Source of the DNA: Ricordea florida
Taxonomy: Eukaryota > Cnidaria > Anthozoa > Corallimorpharia > Ricordeidae
Direction: 5' to 3'
DNA: 64,000 bases
NCBI GenBank assembly: GCA_949710005.1
Contig: OX453285.1
Span: 3,220,632-3,284,631, forward strand
Below are positions 25,033-34,721 of this stretch, in pieces. A program made the translations under genes and the position numbers. Positions within the stretch are counted from its first letter, which is position 1; every line of letters begins with the position of its first letter. The notes beneath the pieces were generated by a model. It was not told the DNA's origin and did not search any database. It saw only the letters and a program-made list of their open reading frames with translations.

Positions 25033-26641
25033 AGTCACTCTTGGGAGTGAAAGGGTTAAGATCAATAAATAAAGTATTAATAAATAAATAAAGGATTAAT
25101 AAATTAATAAAGGATTAATAAATAAATAAAGGATTAATAAATAAATAAAGGATTAATAAATAATTGGTCAATAAAAGATTTTCTATATGACGATTTTGTC
25201 TTGTTTGTTTCATGGGGCAACGCGGAAAATCCTGAGTGGACAAAATAGGTCCATCTTGCCTGGCTGGGTATCCAATCAGAACTGAGGATTGGCCTCATGT
25301 TGCCCACTTGCCCAACGAGCCATGTAATAAATGGTAGTACCAATGAATTCTGTTTATTTTTTTCCTTACTAGATGATGAAGTATGTGGTATTAGTGTCAG
25401 CGTGCGGGAGAGAGATGACATCATTCAGATTTGGAATTCCAATGCACATGCAATGGAGGATGCAACGGTAAGGAACATAAACCTAGTGAGACAATGAGGG
25501 TGTTACTGTACCCCAGAGGGAGAGGAATCTTGGGGTGGGGATGACCTGCTGGAACCCTATATAGAACCCTTAGCCTTTACTAGATCAAGTTCAGCTGAAT
25601 TTTGCTACCCTTTACTGTAGACTCAAAACTCCCAAAATCTCTCCCTATCCTAGAGCCACTATTTTCCAGAAACTATGGAGGTCACCAGCCCAGTGCAGCC
25701 GAATAAATTTGCTAATGTTGTTTTTGATTGGCAGTCCCCTGTTTTCCTATTCTAGACTAAAATTTACAACCAACTGATCAGTCTATTCTTGGAAAACATT
25801 ACCATCTCTGATTTCAAAACTCTATCCCATACTAATAAATGACTATATAAACTTCTTGAAAATCATACCCTTCATATCAGGAAATATCTATATATAACCC
25901 ATATATATATGACAGTCCCTAGTGCTGTACGTATATATTGAGCCTGGTGATTTGTGCAAGAAGAGCTCGTGTGAAAGTGACTATTTGTGCTTAACACAAC
26001 GAATTGAGGTCATAATCATCATGTCCATGAGTGAGACATGGAAGTGGTGCATTGCTTTTCCATTCTGGATCACATGCGTATTCACTTTTATGCAATTGGC
26101 TTCAAAAGAAAAAACTGCGTTAATTAATTAAAGAACTTGAAGGTTTCTGTGTAATTAATCTTTGTTTCATGTTTGACCTTTGATCTATTCTTTTTAGGTT
26201 TTAGACAAAGTAAGGGAATTGCTACCAGATGTTAATATCTTTGATGATTTCTACAAATGTAAGGATAACAATTTTATTTAAAACTGGTGGTTATAGTTGA
26301 AATGCGAGTTCAGTAAAGTTTTTGCATTCAAGTTTGTTTAAACAGGCCCTAGAACTGAGCACTGAGAGATATAATCAGACATTAAACCTACCCTTTTGAT
26401 CCATGATTTTGAATCATAGCATTTTTTAATTACTTTACTTTGAATTTGCATTTTTATTCTTAATAAAGATTGTAAGGATGGATTATTATTATGTTTAATT
26501 TCATTGTTATTTTTGTAAGTATAATTATTATCATTGTCATTATATTTTTTAGCTCATCAAGCCCATGATGCTTTTGAGGGAACCAGACCCAAACCCTCAA
26601 GGCCTCCTGGTTTTCCTTATCCCAAAGAGTCAAGCCAGTAA
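11877..26641 (+). CDS. EIF4E3: eIF4E3, class III cap-binding eIF4E-family protein
   Basis: Coding exons: 11877-12070, 12145-12217, 22741-22835, 23683-23743, 23993-24059, 25373-25467, 26198-26258, 26553-26641. All junctions are GT-AG and in phase, giving 244 residues (human about 224). The eIF4E fold is clear: [49 protein letters not shown] (second cap-stacking Trp), [46 protein letters not shown], and the C-terminus [12 protein letters not shown]. Conservation with vertebrate eIF4E3 runs along the whole length, so eIF4E1 and 4EHP are excluded. The residue at the first cap-stacking position (Trp56 of eIF4E1) is Tyr (EYAANL). Family knowledge is that class III members have Cys or Tyr there. Expected role: atypical m7G-cap binding and competition with eIF4E1. 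An AATAAA-type signal at about 28010 could end the mRNA. Confidence 0.95.
12771..13130. repeat. Two direct repeats flanking a long hairpin
   Basis: A ~105-bp GC-rich unit starting CCTCGCGAAGCGAGGCCGAA occurs at about 12774-12890 and again at about 13005-13115. The two copies look identical up to the TATATA tails. They bracket the hairpin 12897-13001. The unit contains three GNA-loop mini-hairpins (GC-GAA-GC, GGCC-GAA-GGCC, GC-GTA-GC). Confidence 0.75.
12897..13001. repeat. Long hairpin, AACAATTATTCGCC arms, GAA-triloop apex
   Basis: Near-palindrome from AACAATTATTCGCC to GGCGAATAATTGTT. Its apex CCGAGACGAAGTCGAGG (12941-12957) can fold as GAC-GAA-GTC with GA on both sides. Confidence 0.85.
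13155..13343. repeat. Long hairpin, AACAAATAAATAAGCC arms, GCA-triloop apex
   Basis: Near-palindrome of 189 bp. Arms run through CTCCTCTGGGCTTTGTTCTG and AGGAGGTGACGAGAGCAC. The apex is CACGAGCCGCAGGCGAGTG (13241-13259). It directly abuts the element at 13342-14590. Confidence 0.85.
13342..14590. mobile_element. Candidate element next to hairpin (TTTATAATA ends)
   Basis: It begins beside the hairpin with TTTTATAATAAAG and ends ACTGTATTATAAAT, weakly inverted. Near each end is a copy of CTTTATACTCTGATAAAG (about 13446, and a perfect hairpin with ACTCTG loop at 14518-14541) next to a CCAATCA box. Short ATG frames occur at 13661 and 14407 but are not recognisable. Confidence 0.4.
15167..15300. 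mobile_element. 134-bp MITE with 34-bp TIRs and 8-bp TSD
   Basis: TIRs are GGCTCCTACTCCGTGTACCG... and their exact reverse complement over 34 bp. The 8-bp direct repeats AGAATCAG flank it (15159-15166 and 15301-15308). Copy B of the duplication has the unfilled site near 17846. An 8-bp TSD fits hAT or Merlin-type elements. Confidence 0.9.
16193..16644. mobile_element. 452-bp inserted element with short TIRs
   Basis: Ends are GGCATGATTGCCACAG and CTGTGGCAACCATG, flanked by ACT on both sides. Copy B reads straight through at this point (about 18657-18668). Inside are repeated GTCAGGGAAAAGT-type motifs. Confidence 0.75.
17058..17252. mobile_element. TIR element, TTAGTATAAATAC family, no hairpin attached
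   Basis: Ends TAGTATAAATACATAGGTGA and CACCTGAGTATTTATACTA. It is in the opposite orientation to the copies at 4737 and 20188, with the CCAATCAGAGCGCGC box and ATGGCTGCCAGTCG on the minus strand. It lies between the two duplication copies. Confidence 0.75.
17254..18917. repeat. Segmental duplication, copy B
   Basis: Same order of motifs as copy A, without its two insertions. It also carries a (TA)n tract at about 18167-18192 and a C run at about 18293-18302. The shared decayed frame reads partly [20 protein letters not shown], with downstream stops. Confidence 0.8.
18918..20090. other. Intron 2 of EIF4E3, no recognised feature
   Basis: AT-rich sequence with A and TA runs near 20018-20055. 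Nothing with coding character or a clear repeat boundary was found. Confidence 0.4.
20188..20489. mobile_element. TIR element plus intact hairpin (TTAGTATAAATAC family)
   Basis: TTAGTATAAAAACTCAGGTG (20188) pairs with the inverted end near 20356-20383. Then comes hairpin 20385-20489 with AACAATTATTCGCC arms and, on the minus strand, apex CCGAGACGAAGTCGAGG. Inside are GCGCGCTCTGATTGG and ATGGCTGCC at 20281. Confidence 0.8.
20492..21209 (+). mobile_element. Crypton/DUF3504-like element with TIRs and hairpin
   Basis: TIRs TTAGTATATACTAAAACAGT (20492) and its inverse ending 21100, followed by hairpin 21101-21209. The hairpin's apex (about 21145-21165) has, on the minus strand, GCCGC-GAA-GCGGC within GA flanks. 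A GCGCGCTCTGATTGG box precedes the coding exon at 20614. The layout is the same as in the shorter TTAGTATAAATAC elements, with different TIRs. Confidence 0.75.
20614..20997 (+). pseudogene. Crypton/DUF3504-like N-terminal fragment, two exons
   Basis: Exon 20614-20725 ([20 protein letters not shown]..., ending [12 protein letters not shown]) joins by GT-AG to exon 20870-20997 ([20 protein letters not shown]). The arrangement ATK-GL-VFREW...PFEEMSPEELN is typical of the N-terminal region of Crypton-derived (DUF3504/ZMYM/QRICH1-like) proteins. That is family knowledge, not a search. Translation stops after about 80 residues, so no tyrosine recombinase domain is present. Confidence 0.65.
21590..22420. 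mobile_element. Composite inverted-repeat element with CAACTTGTTTCAACCTAG motifs
   Basis: Outer arms at about 21590-21765 and 22290-22420 are imperfect inverted repeats built of AGTTGTTTCAACCTAGGTCA-like units. Nested inside are a dispersed ATGGCCAGAAATGCATGC repeat (about 21764-22090, relative at 55990-56300) and a 151-bp MITE (22120-22270). Confidence 0.6.
22120..22270. mobile_element. 151-bp MITE with 23-bp TIRs
   Basis: CAGGTCATTGTTTTACCAAT... at 22120 and its reverse complement ending at 22270. It is nested in the composite element. Confidence 0.7.
22855..23525 (+). repeat. CT-rich degenerate (ACTC/ACTCACTC)n repeat
   Basis: About 670 bp of imperfect CACTCACTC units with almost no G on the plus strand, starting about 20 bp after the EIF4E3 exon 3 donor. 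The long open frame here (His/Ser/Leu-rich) is a composition artefact. Confidence 0.85.
24848..24941. mobile_element. 94-bp piggyBac-like MITE, copy 2
   Basis: Bounded by TTAA on both sides, with inverted ends CCCTTTCACTCCCAAG / CTTGGGAGTGAAAGGG. By eye it is identical to copy 3, which starts 20 bp downstream. Confidence 0.85.
24962..25055. mobile_element. 94-bp piggyBac-like MITE, copy 3
   Basis: Also TTAA-bounded. Over all 94 bp I see no difference from copy 2. It is followed by an A/T minisatellite. Confidence 0.85.
25064..25165. repeat. AATAAATAAAGGATT minisatellite
   Basis: Five to six tandem units of about 19-20 bp of the form AATAAATAAAGGATTAATAA. It lies in EIF4E3 intron 5. Confidence 0.8.
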
Positions 26642-28059
26642 AGAATGTTGGAATTTTAACATCATGGTAAATAACACCCAAGCCAAGTGAACAGTACCAT
26701 GCAACTCTGCTGAAAACCTTCAAAGCCCTGATGATAACGCAGGCCAGATTGCTGCACCTACCGTCCATGAACCCAGGACGGTCCCCCCTATTTTGACAGC
26801 ACTTGACTAATGGAGATGATTGAATTCAAGATCTTTGGGGCAGCAGGGTGGAAGTGTTGTCACTTGTCCATGTGATTTCCGAGTTATGGATTGTTTTAAC
26901 TGGGCCCTAGTACTGGAGCATACAATTGCGGCTTCAAAATTAATCATAATACTTTGCGAAGTTGACGGAGGCATTAGGAAATCAAAATGCTTATTTCATT
27001 TCTGCATCAACTAAATCATGTGTTTAACGCTTGGAGTTTGTGGATTAAATTTTTTTGGCAGCTGAAAGTTTGCAGAGCCATTAGGCACACACAATGTCAC
27101 AGTTAATTTGTTTATTTCATGTCTGTATCAACTAAATTGTTAATGAACGCTTGGAGTTTGTTAAGGTTTTTTGTGCACGTCACGAGCCCTCCTGTGCACG
27201 TTCAATGGATTGGCCATTGCATGCATATCACCTGGATGACAAGGTAGTCATGTTGGTGAAGAACATAAATGAAAAAAAAAAAAAAAAAATTGATAAGAAT
27301 AGAGTTGTTTAATACCCCAACAGAAGGAAGTCTTGTTCATGGCCACCAACATTGTCGCAGTTAAGTCACTCTTGGTGCAGGAAAATTCTTGCCTAATTAT
27401 ATTCAAAAGTGTCCAAATACTTGAACTGAAAATTTTTATCAAGTTTTATTAACCTCGTTTCATGATCTCCCTTCCCCCTTATGCTGGAGACGTCCCATTG
27501 GGGTGTGGGGAGAAGACGGGTTGGGCGGGGGGGGGGGGGGAGGGAGAGGGTGGTGCTGCGTTAGGGAAAGGGTGGAGTTCAAGAGACTCTGGGAAAAAAG
27601 TTTTAATTGTACACCGGAAACAACACTTATTAAAGCTATTGTAGGGGTGGCGAATGGTAAATGCGAGACTAGCGTTTTTCTTTGCGAGCCCGAGACATTT
27701 TTTAGACCGAGATTTCAAAGTTTTTTGAGTGCTAGACTCTTTCGTATAAAAATCGAGACTGTGAGACGCACATAACCGCTAAAAAAAACGAGACTGCGAG
27801 ATCCGTGAAATTCGACTAAAATTTTGCGAGACCCAGAGTTTTTTGAAGGACCATTCGCCGCCCCTTATTGTAGATCTTGGATTTATATTCAGCTTGGACA
27901 GGGATTGTAATTTTAACGAGTACAAATTTGTTTATAGTTTTTCATTTTTTGCGTATTATAAATTGTCAATTGTATTTTAAGCTGTATTTTGCCAAAAAGA
28001 ATCTGTAAATAAACCATCAACGATTTATTATTTCATAGTGCCGCTGTCTTGTGTTATTA
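26642..28059. other. 3' flank of EIF4E3 up to the Harbinger element
   Basis: Presumed 3' UTR and intergenic DNA. It holds an A run (27272-27288), a G run near 27528-27541, the MITE 27644-27864 and an AATAAA-type hexamer near 28010. No other gene supported. Confidence 0.5.
27644..27864. mobile_element. MITE with GGGG(T/C)GGCGAATGGT TIRs
   Basis: GGGGTGGCGAATGGT at the left and ACCATTCGCCGCCCC at the right are inverted with one mismatch. The interior repeats GCGAGAC/CGAGACT. Confidence 0.7.
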
Positions 28060-28237
28060 GGGACTTTAAGCATCGACTGTTAAAAGGAAGGCTACGGCGA
28101 CCGTAAGTTACGAGTTGTCGCGCGGAGGTTGGGGAGAGTCTGCGCCGTAGCCGCGAAATTCGAGTCGTTTAGCAACAACTTGTTCACATCTGTAGCTTTT
28201 CAAAACAAACTTTCCCAAGTTTATTTGACGACCTAAA

Positions 28238-29671
28238 ATGTCACTCAGAGATGCCCGAGCGCATTTATTACTTGCCTTTGACGATGCCGTGATTTCAGAA
28301 GAAGAATTTGTGCTTCTATACGATTACAACAAATCTTCAAACTTAGATTTACCATATGATCAATATTCTCGCTTCGAGTTGGACGACATGGAGGACGATG
28401 AATGCTTGGCCGAGTTTAGAGTAAGAAAACGTGACATTCCCCTGTTAGAAGAAGCCCTCCAGATCCCTCAAGAGTTCATGCTGGAACAAAGAAGCTTGGT
28501 AGGGGGAACGGAAGGTTTATGCATGCTCCTAAAGCGGCTAACATACCCATGTAGGTATAGCGATATGTTGCCACGGTTTGGTCGCCCGGTACCAGTGTTG
28601 TGCATGGCCACAAACTGTGTTCTGGACCACATTTATGCAACCCATCATCACCGAATCAGCGACTGGAATGCTGATATCCTCAATCCTGTAGCGCTTCAAG
28701 TCTACGCGGACACCATACATCAAATGGGAGCACCGCTACAAAACTGCTTTGGATTTATCGATGGAACTGTTCGCCCCATAGCAAGGCCAGGAACTAATCA
28801 ACGAATTCTGTACAATGGCCACAAGCGTGTCCACAGCTTGAAATTTCAAGCGATAGCTATACCGAACGGCTTAATTGCGCACCTTTATGGTCCAGTCGGT
28901 ACGTGTTTATTTTAATCTTATTTATAACCACTTGAATTAATTTTTAAAAAGCAATGATAAACAAACCTGTCACTGTTTCATATAGCAACAGCTACTGACA
29001 GTGTACCTTTTTTTTGCCTGTGCATTTAGAAATGAAAAAGGAGACAACTGTTGTTGTGATCAGAACTGATCAAAAACTGAATCTGACTGTTTAAACCAAA
29101 ACCCTCAAGTGTTTATATGAGAACAAACAGAGATATGCTAGAATGTCTAAATACTCAAAAGTTAACAAACAATAATTAGGCATCAGTTTTATTTGGCTAT
29201 ATTAATTTACTAAGTAACCTTTTACTCTCTTGCTCTCTCTCTCAAATTTGTTTTGCAGAAGGGAGAAAACATGACTCAGGTATGCTTGCTGACTCTGGTC
29301 TCCTTCCATCATTAGAAACACATGGTCATTCACCGACAAGACAACCAATGTGTGTATATGGGGATCCTGCATACCCTCTTAGGGTTCACTTGCAGGCCCC
29401 ATTCCGTAATGCTGTGCTCACTCCTCAAATGGAAGCCTATAACACATGCATGAGCAAAGTCAGGTCCTCTGTGGAATGGCTATTTGGAGAAATAGCTAAC
29501 TCCTTTAAGTTCTTGGATTTCAAAAAGAACTTAAAAATTGAATTAAGCAGTGTAGGAAAGCTATATGTTGTCGCTGCCATACTAAGAAATGCCCTCACAT
29601 GTTTATATGGTAACCAGGTGTCAGAGTATTTTGACCTAGACCCACCGAATCTTCATGACTACTTTGCTTAG
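28238..29671 (+). CDS. Harbinger DDE transposase (HARBI1-like)
   Basis: Two exons, 28238-28898 and 29259-29671, join in phase (GT-AG) to give 357 residues, the usual HARBI1 size. The DDE-type nuclease triad is visible: Asp in FGFIDGTVRPIARP, Asp in CVYGDPAYPL, Glu in SSVEWLFGEI. The N-terminal third is the helical region typical of the family. No stop or frameshift is seen. The enzyme cuts element ends and normally needs the Myb-like partner encoded at 31448-33326 for nuclear import and DNA binding (family knowledge). It could instead be a domesticated HARBI1, but TIRs on both sides and the partner gene argue for an element-borne copy. Confidence 0.92.
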
Positions 29672-31447
29672 TCATATCATGAATTTTAGCATTTTGTACA
29701 CATTGTACAGCTCAAGCAAAAAGAGAACTTCTGTCATATCTGATTTATCAACAATTTTTAGTAGAGAACTAAATAGAAATATTTTTTTCAATCCCCTGAG
29801 TGTACTTTTAGACGAAAATCATGATATCAAAATAATAAAATGTATTTCCTTTGTGAGTTTGAATAATAGTTAAAGGCATTGTATGGGGAATTTCAAGGTC
29901 AGTAGCATTTTTGGTGAAATTTAAAAAGTATCTTTATAAAAAAAAATAAATAAATACATGAAAGTATTTTACAGTGAGGATACTTGAACCTCGAACACTA
30001 TGGCTTTTTGACATTATTTTTACTTTTTTCAAAGCAAGCCAACCACAAGCATAAAAAAAGCAATGGCCGAGCATTTTTTGTCAACATTTGCCCCCACTTT
30101 TTCAAATAGCCAAACACCATGACTCAAGTAATGGCTGTAACCTTTTTTGAATGAATTTTTCTTTGCGTGCACATGATTGCATGGATAGTTTCCGACAAAA
30201 AATGTAAAAATAATTTGAAAAAAGCTTAACTGTAAAATCAGTGTCTCATATTCCCCTATTATTTTGCTTGGCAGTTGCATAGCCCATATATGGCCTTGAT
30301 TTTCAGTCTGGTCCAGACCAACATTTTGGTAAAAAATATTTCAAATAATCACCAGTTTAAATTATCCCAAGCACCTGCCTCCCTCAAATAATTGCACCTC
30401 ACCTTTCTTTCACCCTCTCCATGTAAAATTAAAGCTTAACAACTTGAATAGAAAAAAAACTATGATACTTAAATCCTTACAACAGAAAACTTGCCAAAGT
30501 ACAAGTTTCCTTACAAATTTTTCTGCTGATGTTTACATGTTTTTACTCTTATCCTTACAGCTCTCTAATTAGCACATTAAATATTTTCCTTTTCTTTGTA
30601 TGCAGAAGTTCATAATGACCGCAACTTTAACCTTCATAAAGGTTTGATGGTTTATATCAATCAAGTGTTCTGCAACTACTTTGGATTTACAAAACATGGA
30701 GAGCTGAGACAAGTGAAAGAGGGTAGGGAGAAGAGAGCTCCCTTCAACCTCCCCAAATTTTTAGCCTCACTCCTACTCCCCTAGCCCTTTTTTTTCCTCA
30801 TCAAAACTCTCTACTGTTTTTCTAATCCAAGATGGCAACTTAAACATTTGGTACAGAAAGAAAAGCACTCACTTGTCCAAAATATGCCTACACTGGAGGC
30901 TAACAAAAATATTGAGGGTATGAATTGTGAAATAATTACCCCGTCAAAAATTTAAATTATTAATCACACCCCCTACCCCCCATTGAATAATCATGTCATT
31001 TTAGAGCAACACTATCCCGCAGCTATTAGTCGAGGAAAAACGGTAAGCATGCACACAAAAATAAGTCATAATGCTGAAAAACATCATATTTATTCTTACC
31101 AGTACACCTTTTAACAGATCTAAAATCCTTATTGAGTACAACTAATGTTTTTCTAAAATCATGCTTATTATTTTGTATTATGTTAATGTAATGTAGTAAA
31201 ATATTGTACCAAATGTGGTCCAACAGGACCATAAAGGAAAGAGAACTTAAATTGAGCCATTCTACTGGTAATTACATGTAAACTGTCTATAACTGTCTTT
31301 TCCAATATTCTAGAATAAAAAGACAGCCTCTCTTTAAAATGAAGCTGAAATCCTAAAGAACAAGCCTGGCTAGCCTCAGAGCAACTGGCCTATCAATTCA
31401 AGACTGTTAAATCCAGACATGTGGATATAATGTGCAAACAACAAACC
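29672..31447. other. Spacer between the convergent Harbinger genes
   Basis: AT-rich presumed 3' UTR and spacer DNA with A runs near 29938-29955. No further frame with coding character. Confidence 0.5.
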
Positions 31448-33326
31448 CTAACTAGAGTTCTTAGTCAGACTTGCAATGAGAGCCATCATGGCTTGGCTTT
31501 GCTGCTGTTGTTGCTGAACGAGTAGAGTTTGCATATTTTGATTCTGTTGCTGTTGCTGCTGCATGACACGGATCATTTCTTGCATCTGACTATGTTGTTC
31601 CTCAGCTCTCTTAGCCTGACTTTCAAGCTCTGCCTTTTTTATCTCTATCTCTCTCTCCCTCAGTGTTTTTTCCATTTCACACTTCTCTCTTAAATATTCA
31701 AGTGTATCACCTCCACTCCTCCTCCGTGATCGCTTCTTCTCCCCCTGATCCTCTCCCTCATCTTTCTGCCTCTTCTTTGTTTGTCCTATGCGCTCCATAG
31801 CAACTCTCCTTGCTTCCTCAGCTTTTGCTCTATCTGCCTCTACTTTTTTTTTGTCCTTATCATTTTCTCTATTTTCCTCTGTTGCCTTCTCTTTCTCTGT
31901 AATTTCTTCTAATAGCCTGTCTAGCTCAGTGATATCATTTGATGTACCACTGCTACACTCATCTGCTCTATTCTTCTTTAGATACTCTTTCTGTATATCA
32001 GTGAACCTTTCTCGTACACTTCTCATTCCTACCCTAAACTTGAGCTCCTCGCAGCTATTTAAGGACTCTGCTATTTTAGTCCAAAGCTGTCCTCTGGCCA
32101 CAGTACCTTTCTTAAACTGAAATGGCTCTACCACTATTACCTCTCTACACAGATAAATGTCGTGCTTTTCAGTCCACTCCATAGGCCTGAAAAAGACACA
32201 AATCAAAGGCCTAATTATATATTATGGAGCCTGAGAAAAAAATTGCCGTTTCAGGGCACGTAGAGCATGCCTGAACCCTACTACTGGCCAAAGGAAAATG
32301 ACTGATTAATGATAATGATAATACTATAATGATAGCAGTACAGCGACTGCTAACCTAACTATCCTTATATCATCAATTTTGGATGTTTGGAAACAACTAT
32401 ATCGAGACTCTTGAAATCCCAGGCCAATAGGGGTCAGTTTTTAGCTCAGTTAGTAGAGACAACTTTTTTCATATAAACCCTTGGTAAAAGATGACTCAAA
32501 GGGATGGTTACCTTCCTACCAGGGATAACTTTGTTCAAATACATGGCTATAGGCCCTTCGTTAAACTGGTATCTACAGTATATGATATGGTGAACTCTCT
32601 CTGGGCCAGACACTTAGGACCAGCTTTAGCTGTCTGCCTTAGAGAGGTGTCCACCTTTTACAAGAATGTCTGTGTTAAGAGGTTGACAGTAATATTAAGG
32701 AAATATTTCTAGCAGAAGCTTATAATATAGAAGCTTCCAGTCTAGAAGCAATATTTTATAAGTCAAATTAAGAAAAAAACTTCTATAGTGAGGTTTTACC
32801 TCACACACCTGCATAACTTAGAACTCGAAAGAAGTGTAACTACTATTATTTTCATAACGGTATTTCATAAAGGAGGAGTTCCAGAAGTCTAAAACTAAAA
32901 AACATTCATCCTAAATATTTTAGACTACAATAAATGTCATAACTACATTACAACGGGGGATTATGACTCGCGCTTGTCGGCAAAACAAAAACGAAAACTA
33001 AAGCTGGAATAAACATGACATGCCGGTAGTTGTTGCTTTCTTATTTATTTTTTTTTTTTGTGAACAGTCCACTTTAAAGCCAGTTAACATGCATTTGGCC
33101 ATAATTGCTTTTCTTTTGACTGCCAAGTGAAAATATAAGGAGGTCAAATTCTAATCATTTCAAAAACCTAGCCAGCGAGAAAGCACATATAATATCATAG
33201 AGATTTCGATACAGTGCCTCGTTTAATGGGACGGATCTATCAATGAAATGTTTAGGATTTGACGTACCGGCTGGATCGCTTGTTTTCAACTGCGGGAGTT
33301 ACTGCGCTGCCTTCGGAGGATGCCAT
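31448..33326 (-). CDS. Harbinger Myb/SANT-like DNA-binding partner protein
   Basis: Exon 33326-33268 (MASSEGSAVTPAVENKRSSR) joins by GT-AG to exon 32186-31448, giving about 265 residues. A Myb/SANT-like domain is near the start: MEWTEKHDIYLCREV, then RGQLWTKIAESLNS and VRERFTDIQKEYLKK. After this come a Lys/Glu-rich coiled-coil stretch, a basic cluster (EKKRSRRRSGG) that could be a nuclear localisation signal, and a Gln-rich tail ending ALIASLTKNSS. This matches the second protein of Harbinger elements (NAIF1-like). The first exon was chosen because it restores the frame exactly at an acceptor and supplies an ATG. Confidence 0.82.
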
Positions 33327-33658
33327 GCCAACGAAAAACTATCAAAAATATAAAAGGTTGCCAGCTCATTCTTAATTTTTTTCGTCAGAACAAAATCAAT
33401 AACATTGCTTTACACTAAGAAATTAAAACTAGCCACGTTATTCAAATAATAAGGAGAAAAACCCTCACCTGAAACCACGTACTCGCTACAACGCGAAGAT
33501 GATGCTTTTGCCGTCGTAGACAACACGCTACGGCGGAGAGAAGGTGGAGAGTAAATTACAGGCATGCGCATTGACATATTTTGCAGAACAATTTTACTTC
33601 CGGTCACCGTAGCCGTCCGAGAAGCGTCACTGCTTAAAGTCCCTAATACGTAGTCTAA

Positions 33659-33951
33659 GGGACGGACCATTAGAAAAGTGATGGGGGGGGGGGGAGTGGG
33701 GAAAAAAAAAACAAAAAAAATTCATGCAAGGCAAAATGCCAAAAAAAAAAATTCATACAAAGAAGAAGGTAAAAAAAAAAAATCATGCAGAAGGAAGGTC
33801 CAATTGTGACTTTTTCACACGTAGTAAAAAAAATTCGTGCAGAGAGGTTCACCTGAAAAAAAAATTCCTGCAAAAGCAGTGAGCGAAAAAAAAATTCGTG
33901 CAAGCTGAAAATTCCCCACCCCACCCCATCACTTTTCTGATGGTCCGTCCC
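33659..33951. mobile_element. 293-bp Harbinger-type MITE with TAA target repeats
   Basis: TIRs GGGACGGACCATTAGAAAAG and its near-exact inverse ending GGTCCGTCCC, flanked by TAA at both ends (33656-33658, 33952-33954). The interior is A-rich with repeated AAAAATTC(A/G)TGCA units. It lies 15 bp from the end of the large Harbinger element. Confidence 0.85.
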
Positions 33952-34003
33952 TAAGGGATGCTGTATCCCCAGAAAGGGGGAAAAATAGCCTTACGCGAGG
34001 AGG

Positions 34004-34093
34004 CAACCTCGTTCCCAGGGCTTTTCCCTAGAAAGAAAATTGGCGGACGTCCGCCATTTTTCTTTCTAGGGAAAAGCCCTGGGAACGAGGTTG
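34004..34093. mobile_element. 90-bp near-perfect palindrome
   Basis: CAACCTCGTTCCCAGGGCTT... and its complement meet at a GGCGGACGTCCGCC centre. Only the two T residues beside the core break symmetry. Foldback MITE type. Confidence 0.85.
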
Positions 34094-34237
34094 GCGAGGA
34101 GGGTGGGGCTAAACTTTACTTTATGACGACACGTGGTCTAAGTGAAACTGTATCCTGATCCCCAAAGGCCAAAAACTGCCTTAGCAGGCTAGGGTGGGGT
34201 ACTTTTTGTGTTGACATGTAGTCTATGCCAAGACCTA

Positions 34238-34513
34238 CAATCCTGGCCAAAAATCCGCGGGACAGGACACAAAATAGCATTGTCAGTGAACATTTTATTC
34301 TGCATATCTTAAACCAGTCTCCTAAATTTTTATTAAGCTGTCTTTGCAATTTTAATAACCCCCCCCACTCCCCCCAAACAATGTTGAGAGCAACTGGAAT
34401 CATTCGGACTGTAGATAAACACAGCATCGTATCAACATTGTATGGGGGAGGGGGGCGTGCGAACAGTTCGTGATCAAATTTGCAAATCGTCCCAGTATTT
34501 TTGGCCAGGATTG
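34238..34513. mobile_element. TA-flanked MITE
   Basis: CAATCCTGGCCAAAAAT at 34238 and ATTTTTGGCCAGGATTG ending 34513, both flanked by TA, as in Tc1/mariner-type elements. Confidence 0.75.
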
Positions 34514-34721
34514 TACCTGATCCCCAAAAAGCAAAAATGTCCTTACGAGGGGACTGTGGGGCTACACAGTTGATACTTGGTCACGCAAGGATAGTAGGGT
34601 GACGTGAAGAACCCTGGTACTACTGAATCCAAAACAGCTGACTCGTTAAATTTAGTACAATTGAAAATTGCAAATGGTTTGGGAGCTTTCTGTTCCGTAA
34701 ATCGCGTTCGTTGAAAATTCA

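Larger units (their letters stand above)
28060..33643. mobile_element. Apparently complete Harbinger transposon (~5.6 kb)
   Basis: The ends share GGGACTTTAAGCA in inverted orientation, plus a second conserved inner block GGCTACGGYGACCG. Flanks are TTA (28057-28059) and TAA (33644-33646), close to the Harbinger TWA target type but not identical. It carries a DDE transposase gene (+) and a Myb/SANT gene (-), converging. Both genes are open, which is the two-gene make-up of autonomous Harbinger elements. Confidence 0.85.

Noticed and set aside
33410-33670. Minus-strand ORF as first exon of the Harbinger Myb gene
   Set aside because: It ends at a possible donor, but exon 33268-33326 already supplies an ATG and restores the frame; the upstream part may be 5' UTR and spans the TIR.
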